From assembly GCF_900142735.1 (NCBI RefSeq), contig NZ_FRBY01000002.1, forward strand, positions 248,001 to 312,000: 64,000 nucleotides of DNA. Reading direction: 5' to 3'. Within the stretch, counting starts at the first letter, position 1. Each line of letters starts with the position of its first letter. Below the pieces are notes generated by a model, which was not told where the DNA came from, made no database searches, and was given only the letters and a program-made list of their open reading frames with translations. Positions 62,861 to 64,000 of this stretch are shown piece by piece. The stretch comes from Flavobacterium saccharophilum (GTDB lineage Bacteria > Bacteroidota > Bacteroidia > Flavobacteriales > Flavobacteriaceae). The translations under genes and the position numbers were made by a program.

Positions 62861-63367
62861 CTAGTGATTATCAAATTCCCTGCGCTTATAAAAAGTATCA
62901 TCGTTACTATCATAATTAGGATCATTTTCAGGATAATAGGATTTCATTACTCTTCTTTCGTAATCTCTGTCAAAATTTTCCTGTCTGTTGTACCTGCTTG
63001 TATTTCTAAAGGTATCATATCCTATACTGTTAGCCATGACAATTTTGGTATCCTTATTTATGTTTACAGATCCAATTGGTATAATAATATGACTGTCTCC
63101 TTCTTTGTAAATAAACTCTTTTCCATTATCGTTTGCGATAACATCTCGCACCTCATTTCGATTGTCTTCTATTAATCCCTTGTCTAATTTCACATCCAGG
63201 TAGACCACGCGCTGCATATCTTTATTCACCCAGAGATTATCAATTTTACCTATTGTATGGTTATCAGCGTCTACGATCTTCCATCCTCTTACATCAGAAT
63301 AATTTGAAGCAATTTTATAATCAGATAGTTCGTCCAGTCTGTATAAGTTTTTATCTTTATTTTCCAT
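62861..63367 (-). CDS. PRC-barrel domain protein
   Basis: 168 residues. The PRC barrel is at about residues 12-110 (YKIASNYSDVRGWKIVDADNHTIGKIDNLWVN, VVYLDVKLDKG, HIIIPIGSVNINKDTKIV). The C-terminal 55 residues are Arg/Asp/Asn-rich and probably disordered (RRVMKSYYPENDPNYDSNDD). PRC barrels serve as assembly or stress-response modules. A small membrane protein gene lies 161 bases upstream in the same direction. Confidence 0.92.
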   Translation of the reverse strand: MENKDKNLYRLDELSDYKIASNYSDVRGWKIVDADNHTIGKIDNLWVNKDMQRVVYLDVKLDKGLIEDNRNEVRDVIANDNGKEFIYKEGDSHIIIPIGSVNINKDTKIVMANSIGYDTFRNTSRYNRQENFDRDYERRVMKSYYPENDPNYDSNDDTFYKRREFDNH

Positions 63368-63528
63368 AATTTTTTATCAATAATATTATTTACTGTTTTT
63401 CTGCCGGTTATAACTACAGGAAACTAAAGCTGATATCAGCCCACACTCCTATCGCTACAGTAAATTGTCAATTGCCCATCCCGAACGAAAGAACAATATT
63501 GGTTTCACTGTTTTCCGGTTATTGTGTC

Positions 63529-63684
63529 TTATTGTGCACTTGTAGTGTTTTCGACTTCTATGGTGCTTTCACTATGAGCTTCATGATCTGTAAAATAAAC
63601 GTAGTATATAATTGCTCCAATTATAAGTACTAGCGCAATCCACGGCCATATTGGTTTCTTTTTCTCAATTCTAATTTCTGCCAT
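63529..63684 (-). CDS. 51-residue single-span membrane protein
   Basis: ATG at 63684 to TAA: MAEIRIEKKKPIWPWIALVL, a hydrophobic span to about residue 30 (IIGAIIYYVYF), then an acidic Ser/Glu/Thr-rich tail (TDHEAHSESTIEVENTTSAQ). Positive-inside charge puts the N-terminus in the cytoplasm. An A/T-rich leader precedes it. Probably works near the PRC-barrel protein that follows; family not identified. Confidence 0.75.
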   Translation of the reverse strand: MAEIRIEKKKPIWPWIALVLIIGAIIYYVYFTDHEAHSESTIEVENTTSAQ

Positions 63685-63820
63685 AACTTATTTTTTTTAT
63701 TATAAAAATGTTTTTTTACTTACTAATAAAGATACAAATGGCGATAGACTATAAAGTATTTAATTTCAGCAGGATGTTACACAATTCCCAGTAGATTAAT
63801 CAATTTGACTTCTCATAAAA

Positions 63821-63858
63821 AGAGGCCGCTTCACAGATTATGTGAAACAGCCTCTTGT
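63821..63858 (-). terminator. Hairpin before the right-edge gene end
   Basis: AGAGGC (63821-63826) pairs with GCCTCT (63850-63855) and TTCACA with TGTGAA inside. On the minus strand it follows the stop of the gene at 63888 and is followed by TTTTTATGA. Confidence 0.65.
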
Positions 63859-63887
63859 ATTTTGCAAAGACCACCTTAATTCAATTT

Positions 63888-64000
63888 CTAATATAAATAA
63901 TTAAGAGCAGTAATGTCGTTAGCATTGAATGCTCCAGTCTCACTTGAACCGAAACATGCTCTCATATAAGAAGTCGCATCATATCCTGAAGGTGTTCCAG
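63888..64000 (-). CDS. C-terminal end of a possible M57/HEIGH-type metalloprotease
   Basis: The last 36 or so residues before a TAG at 63888 read GTPSGYDATSYMRACFGSSE then TGAFNANDITALNYLY. The Met-Cys and final ND-I-ALNYLY resemble the end of Bacteroidetes dual-action HEIGH metallopeptidases, but the catalytic part is beyond the window, so the call is tentative. Confidence 0.5.
   Translation of the reverse strand, partial: GTPSGYDATSYMRACFGSSETGAFNANDITALNYLY

Noticed and set aside
1..64000. CRISPR array or phage structural module
   Set aside because: No regularly spaced repeats and no capsid, tail, portal or terminase-type products were seen on either strand.

Overview
The window looks like chromosomal DNA of a Flavobacterium or close relative (Bacteroidota). 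It is AT-rich. It has Bacteroidetes-type promoters (TTG and TAnnTTTG boxes), type IX secretion (T9SS) substrates with both kinds of C-terminal sorting domain, a PorP/SprF-like protein, and many LytTR, AraC, HxlR and Crp/Fnr-like regulators. I saw no phage structural genes, CRISPR array or rRNA. One tRNA-Arg is present.

Layout. 1-9.3 kb is mostly core: the end of a TolC-type protein, a bestrophin, a two-domain lipoprotein, a T9SS substrate with its PorP/SprF partner, pheT and apt. 9.3-15.4 kb follows tRNA-Arg(ACG) and looks like a small island: a LysR/cyclotransferase-like/MFS cluster, a serine hydrolase, a Crp-like regulator and an IS6 relic, closed by a degenerate copy of the tRNA 3' end plus its terminator. 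15.6-20.2 kb is a leftward set (aldehyde dehydrogenase, SDR, HbpS-like, ABM monooxygenase, secreted DJ-1-like) below a Crp-like regulator. 20.3-26 kb holds a T9SS beta-helix protein, a Gfo/Idh-HxlR pair and a Crp/DUF2147/epimerase cluster with two matching palindromes. 26.2-27.9 kb is a scar where an IS6 element truncates hsdM. 28-32.5 kb carries chrA-doxX and a beta-carbonic anhydrase/bestrophin pair divergent from a TetR gene across an inverted repeat.

32.7-41.3 kb holds an S41 peptidase, two tail-to-tail LytS/LytTR systems, a metallophosphoesterase, a GNAT enzyme and a WYL regulator with GyrI-like and DUF1801 partners. 41.8-53.4 kb is a chain of small regulator-plus-enzyme sets: DUF2141/epimerase, TetR, AraC with an RclC-like membrane protein, HxlR/SDR/NTF2, Crp/MBL-fold/NTF2, and AraC/hydrolase/cyclophilin-like/acetyltransferase. 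53.5-59.8 kb is a complete tripartite RND efflux operon behind its own TetR gene, with two matching 13-bp operators. The right end holds a DUF5694 protein, two orphan secreted proteins, a PRC-barrel protein with a 51-residue membrane protein, and the tail of a possible metalloprotease.

Common theme. Much of 10-54 kb consists of short stress or detoxification operons, each next to its own regulator. Several have visible palindromic operator candidates. Four near-identical terminator hairpins and several families of degenerate repeats mark the boundaries of these modules and suggest repeated gain and loss near the tRNA gene. No single locus stands out as a wholly new system. The best leads are the Crp palindrome pair, the carbonic anhydrase-bestrophin-TetR unit, the five-gene redox operon and the repeat-bounded tRNA-Arg island.
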